From the NCBI RefSeq assembly GCF_006517435.1, contig NZ_VHQG01000001.1, positions 1,194,076-1,258,075 of the forward strand: a DNA stretch of 64,000 nt, in the 5' to 3' direction. Positions 60,555 through 64,000 of this stretch are shown in pieces. Every line of letters starts with the position of its first letter. The stretch's first letter is position 1. Both the position numbers and the translations under genes were made by a program. This stretch comes from Schumannella soli (GTDB lineage Bacteria > Actinomycetota > Actinomycetes > Actinomycetales > Microbacteriaceae). The notes under the pieces are model-generated. The model saw only the letters and a program-made list of their open reading frames with translations. It was not told the origin of the DNA and searched no databases.

Positions 60555-61205
60555 CTACGCGCGCGCGATCTCGACCATCGTCTCCACCCGCTCGCGCAGC
60601 CGCACGGCGAGGTCGCCCACCGAGGCGACCGGGGGTTCATGGATCGCCTCGAACAGCGCCGCGAAGACGATCGCGACAGCGAGACGGCCGCGCCGCTCGC
60701 CCAGGCGGTCGATCGCGGCGTCGCTGATCGCGGTGCGCAGCTGCGACATCCACTTGTGGATCGCCGGCGACACCTCGGGCCGCGCGCGACCCAGCTCCTT
60801 CACCCGGGCGGTGTCGGGCGGCAGGTCGATCGTCGCCGCGAGCAGATCGCACAGGTCGCCCACCGCGCCGGGTTCGCCGCCCTGCGCCGCGAAGCGCTCG
60901 AGGGCCTCGGCGTGGATGCGCGGCTCGCGCAGTCCCAGCGCCGCATCCGCCTTCGACGCGAAGTAGTTGAAGAAGGTGCGCGGCGAGACCTCGGCGACCT
61001 CGCAGATCTCCTCGATCGTGACGCCGTCGAGGCCGCGCGCGAGCACGAGCGACCGCGCTGCCTCGTGCAGCGCCATCCAGGTGCGGGCCTTCTTGCGCTC
61101 GCGCAGCGAGACCTCCTCGACGTCGCCGGCCAGCAGCAGCGCGGCCGTGTCGAGCGGCACGTGCTCGCGCACCGCCGAGGTCGTCGGAGAGGTCTCGCCG
61201 CGCAT
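60555..61205 (-). CDS. TetR-family regulator (216 aa)
   Basis: The HTH is not at the extreme N-terminus but starts near residue 40 (ERKKARTWMALHEAARSLVL, TIEEICEVAEVSPRTFFNYF), behind an Ala/Glu-rich extension. A C-terminal helical ligand domain follows. It starts 5 bp downstream of the DHA2 transporter gene, so both are one unit and it most likely represses it. Confidence 0.85.
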   Translation of the reverse strand: MRGETSPTTSAVREHVPLDTAALLLAGDVEEVSLRERKKARTWMALHEAARSLVLARGLDGVTIEEICEVAEVSPRTFFNYFASKADAALGLREPRIHAEALERFAAQGGEPGAVGDLCDLLAATIDLPPDTARVKELGRARPEVSPAIHKWMSQLRTAISDAAIDRLGERRGRLAVAIVFAALFEAIHEPPVASVGDLAVRLRERVETMVEIARA

Positions 61206-61210
61206 CCCGC

Positions 61211-63250
61211 TCACCGCTGCACGACGGGCACGGAGCCGGTCATCGGCGCGACGAACGAACCCGACTCGTTGGCGGCCAGCACGGCTTCCTGCTCGAGCTC
61301 CTCGGTCGCCTCGCGGTGCTTGTCGGCGCGCTCCTGCAGCGCCGAGCGCTGACGCAGCGGCGGCACCTTGAAGAACCAGGTGAGGATGAACGCGAGCACG
61401 ATGATCGCGAAGCCCACCCAGAACACGGCCACGGCCGAGTCGTTGAAGCCGCCGAGGAACGCGCGGGTCAGCCGCGGGTCGGCCCCGTTGAGGAACGACG
61501 TGTCGCTCGAGCTCGACTGGCTGTCGCTGGTCTTCGCGTCGGCGACCTTGTCGGCGATCTTCGGCGCGAGCTGGTCGACCCAGTAGCCGCGCTGGTCGGC
61601 GTCGGACCAGTCGACCGCGAGCTTGCCGTCGACGACGGAGGCGTGGGCCTTGCCGGCGGCGGCTTCGAGGGCGGGCTGCGCGGCGGCCGGCGGAACGGCG
61701 GCGAGCACCTGAGCGGTCGCCTGGTCGAGGCCGTCCTGCACCTGCTTCTCGATCGGGGTGACGATCGGGGTCCAGATCTGCTTCATCACGCCCGCGTTCT
61801 TCGGGGCGCTCGCGACCGTCGGGTCGAGGGCGGCGTCGAGGGCCGAGCTCAGGTCCTTCTCGTTCGACATGGCGCTCGCGATGTTGCCCGGCAGCGCCGA
61901 GAACAGCACCGACAGCAGCACGGCCACGCCGAGCGTTCCGCCGATCTGGCGGAAGAAGGTCGCCGAGCTCGTCGCCACGCCCATGTCGCGCGGCTCGACC
62001 GAGCCCTGCGCGGCGAAGGTCAGCGTCTGCATGAGCTGGCCGAGCCCCAGTCCGATCACGAACATCGCGATCAGCAGGTACCAGAGCGGGCGGTCGATGT
62101 TCATGAAGGTCAGCAGCACGTAGCCGACGGCGGTGAAGGCGGTTCCCGTGATCGGGAAGGCTCGGTACTTGCCGATGCGCGAGATCATCTGGCCCGACAC
62201 GATCGAGGCGACCATGAGGCCGAGCACGAGCGGCAGGGTGGCGAAGCCCGCGGCGGTCGGGTCGAGGCCGACGACGATCTGCAGGTAGAGCGGCAGTGTC
62301 AGCATGGCGCCGAACATGGCGAAGCCGACGAGGAAGCCGAGCAGCGCGGCCATCGAGAAGGTGCGCGAGCGGAAGAGCTTCATGGGCAGGATCGCGTTGT
62401 CCTTCATGAGCGTCTCGATGACGATGAAGGCGACGAGTCCGATGGCGCCGATCACGTAGCAGGCGATCGATCCGACGGATCCCCATCCCCAGGTGCGGCC
62501 CTGCTCGGCGACGAGCAGCAGCGGCACGAGCGCGACGATGATCGCGGTCGCCCCCCACCAGTCGATGCGCGGCGCGGAGGCCCGGTCGTGCACCTTCGGC
62601 AGGTGCAGGAAGCGGATGACCATGATCAGCGCGACGATGCCGATCGGCACGTTGATCAGCAGCACCCAGCGCCATCCGGTGATGAAGAGGATCTGGTCGG
62701 CGCCGGCGAGCAGCCCGCCGAGCAGCGGTCCGATGACCGAGGCGATGCCGAACACGGCGAGGAAGTAGCCCTGGTACTTGGCGCGCTCGCGCGGGGCGAG
62801 GATGTCGCCGAGGATCGCGAGCGGCAGCGACATGAGTGCGCCCGCGCCGATGCCCTGGATCGCGCGGAAGCCGGCGAGCATGAGCATCGAGGTCGACATC
62901 GACGACAGCACGGCGCCGGCGATGAAGACGCTGATGCCGAAGATGAACAGCGGGCGGCGGCCGAAGATGTCGCTGAGCTTGCCGTAGATCGGCGTCGCGA
63001 TCGTGCTCGTGATCAGGTACGCCGTCGTGACCCAGGCCTGCTGGTCGAGGCCCTTGAGGTCGTCGCCGATCGTGCGGATCGCCGTGCCGAACACGGTCTG
63101 GCCGAGCGACGAGAGGAACATGCCGGCGAGCAGGCCGTAGATCACGAAGAGGATCTCGCGGTGGCTCATGAGGGTTCCGCCGGCGCCGCTGCTGCCCCCT
63201 CCGCCGGGGGTGTTCGAGCGGGGTGGTGAGCTGACGGCAGCCGAGGACAT
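61211..63250 (-). CDS. DHA2-family MFS drug exporter (EmrB/QacA type, 679 aa)
   Basis: Fourteen-span layout with the antiporter-type signature LVSGQ-like regions, DIFGRRPLFIFGISVFIAGA and FRAIQGIGAGALMSLPLAIL. A long extracytoplasmic loop (about residues 480-590, with DQATAQVLAAVPPAAAQPAL) precedes the last span, as is common in actinobacterial members. ATG 63250 has GAAGGAAG 6 nt upstream. Efflux of hydrophobic drugs or antiseptics is the likely role; co-transcribed with its TetR. Confidence 0.9.
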   Translation of the reverse strand: MSSAAVSSPPRSNTPGGGGSSGAGGTLMSHREILFVIYGLLAGMFLSSLGQTVFGTAIRTIGDDLKGLDQQAWVTTAYLITSTIATPIYGKLSDIFGRRPLFIFGISVFIAGAVLSSMSTSMLMLAGFRAIQGIGAGALMSLPLAILGDILAPRERAKYQGYFLAVFGIASVIGPLLGGLLAGADQILFITGWRWVLLINVPIGIVALIMVIRFLHLPKVHDRASAPRIDWWGATAIIVALVPLLLVAEQGRTWGWGSVGSIACYVIGAIGLVAFIVIETLMKDNAILPMKLFRSRTFSMAALLGFLVGFAMFGAMLTLPLYLQIVVGLDPTAAGFATLPLVLGLMVASIVSGQMISRIGKYRAFPITGTAFTAVGYVLLTFMNIDRPLWYLLIAMFVIGLGLGQLMQTLTFAAQGSVEPRDMGVATSSATFFRQIGGTLGVAVLLSVLFSALPGNIASAMSNEKDLSSALDAALDPTVASAPKNAGVMKQIWTPIVTPIEKQVQDGLDQATAQVLAAVPPAAAQPALEAAAGKAHASVVDGKLAVDWSDADQRGYWVDQLAPKIADKVADAKTSDSQSSSSDTSFLNGADPRLTRAFLGGFNDSAVAVFWVGFAIIVLAFILTWFFKVPPLRQRSALQERADKHREATEELEQEAVLAANESGSFVAPMTGSVPVVQR

Positions 63251-63335
63251 GCGCTTCCTTCGAGGTGGGGAGGGTCGTGACGTCGCGCGCCGGGACCCGG
63301 TGGTGGAGGGGGTGTCACCGACGCTGGCGACTTGC

Positions 63336-63350
63336 TTGCATGAAGTGCAA
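63336..63350. promoter_or_regulatory. candidate TetR operator upstream of the DHA2 transporter
   Basis: TTGCA-TGAAG-TGCAA, a perfect 5-bp inverted repeat in the AT-richer middle of the 277-bp gap between the transporter and mmsA. The AAACTTTTAGACCC stretch beside it may include a -10 element. Confidence 0.5.
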
Positions 63351-63527
63351 ACTTTTAGACCCTGCAAGATTATTCCCGCAACGCCTGTCGCGCAAGCCAG
63401 AGTGGGCCGTCGACAGGCGGGATCTGCGGAATGGAGACCGGATCGAAGGTCGCTATCCATTCCGGCAGGGCTCGCCGCGGCGGCCCCTGCCTAGCCTGAC
63501 CGGGTCACCCCTCTCGGAAAGGTCGTC

Positions 63528-64000
63528 ATGTCCGACTCCCTCCCTCTCGTCCAGCACTGGATCGACGGCGCCGTCAGCGCCTCCGCCTCGGGCCGCACGG
63601 CCCCGGTCTTCGATCCCGCCCTCGGTCGTCAGACGAAGTCGGTCGTGCTCGCCGACCAGGCCGAGATCGACGCGGCGGTCGCTTCGGCGGCGGCGGCGTT
63701 CCCGGGATGGGCTGCGACGTCGAACGCGAAGCGGCAGCAGGTGGTGTTCGCGTTCCGTGAGCTGCTCAACGCGCGTTCGCGTGAGCTGGCGGAGATCATC
63801 ACGTCGGAGCATGGGAAGGTCGTCTCCGATGCCGCGGGTGAGGTCGCGCGTGGTCTCGAGGTCGTGGATCTGGCGACGGGGTTCCCGCACCTGATCAAGG
63901 GCGGCTACTCCTCGAACGTGTCCACCGGCGTCGACGTCTACTCGATCAAGCAGCCGCTCGGCGTTGTCGGGATCATCTCGCCGTTCAACTTCCCGGCGAT
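63528..64000 (+). CDS. mmsA: methylmalonate-semialdehyde dehydrogenase (3' end beyond the window)
   Basis: The open frame reads MSDSLPLVQHWIDGAVSASA, SGRTAPVFDPALGRQTKSVV, ITSEHGKVVSDAAGEVARGL and PLGVVGIISPFNFP at the window edge. The last part is the N-terminal NAD-binding region of the CoA-acylating MmsA group (aldehyde dehydrogenase superfamily; valine, myo-inositol and beta-alanine breakdown). GGAAAGG 6-7 nt before the ATG 63528 sets the start. The catalytic Cys lies beyond the window. Confidence 0.9.
   Translation, partial: MSDSLPLVQHWIDGAVSASASGRTAPVFDPALGRQTKSVVLADQAEIDAAVASAAAAFPGWAATSNAKRQQVVFAFRELLNARSRELAEIITSEHGKVVSDAAGEVARGLEVVDLATGFPHLIKGGYSSNVSTGVDVYSIKQPLGVVGIISPFNFPA

Noticed and set aside
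1..64000. CRISPR array or intact insertion sequence
   Set aside because: No regularly spaced identical repeats and no transposase gene were found; the only recombinase is the resolvase-type gene at 20730.

Overview
The window looks like high-GC actinobacterial DNA, most likely from the family Microbacteriaceae. This is inferred from composition, from a DUF222/HNH (13E12-type) endonuclease gene, and from CGAAC-N4-GTTCG SOS boxes. No rRNA gene, intact tRNA gene or CRISPR array was seen.

Region 1 (1-30.9 kb) is accessory DNA. It opens with the partial gene of a large YobI-like membrane P-loop NTPase (lower GC, minus strand). Next come plasmid/integrative-element-like modules: two DUF3846 genes, an intact parB and a 28-codon parB remnant, a DUF3560 gene, small hypothetical genes, a serine recombinase, two paralogous HTH regulators, and a duplicated SOS-box-controlled mini-operon. 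A secreted 1025-aa cutinase-like protein sits among them as cargo. The most unusual feature is a repeated ~270-300 nt leader placed directly upstream of four of these genes (copies A-D), with a divergent relative upstream of a fifth (E). Each leader has a terminator-like hairpin, a long-range inverted repeat of up to 18 bp whose second arm lies next to the ribosome binding site, and a third segment that can compete for that arm. Base changes between copies preserve both pairings. I do not recognise it as a known RNA family.

Region 2 (31.2-38.1 kb) holds small hypothetical proteins, a GlsB/YeaQ-type stress membrane protein, MarR and TetR regulators, an MFS transporter, and a Phd-type antitoxin whose RelE-type toxin has decayed.

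Region 3 (38.1-42.9 kb) looks like a worn integration hot spot: tRNA 3'-end-like fragments, four TGCCCAC-type paired repeats, and between them a two-gene cassette (HEPN-like protein plus small membrane protein). Four proteins in regions 1-3 carry an R-N-X3-H motif typical of HEPN RNases, so a scattered defence or toxin repertoire is plausible but unproven.

Region 4 (43-64 kb) looks like conserved chromosome: MFS and LysE exporters, a RibD-like reductase, an Imm5-like protein, tdh-kbl threonine degradation with a divergent LysR regulator, a quinone reductase, the HNH protein, a potA-SBP-potB-potC polyamine-type ABC operon with every junction overlapping, a gamma-glutamyltransferase-like protein, a VOC protein, a TetR/DHA2-MFS pair and the start of mmsA.

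Several reading frames are broken by apparent single-base losses in G/C-rich stretches; some may be sequencing errors rather than true pseudogenes.
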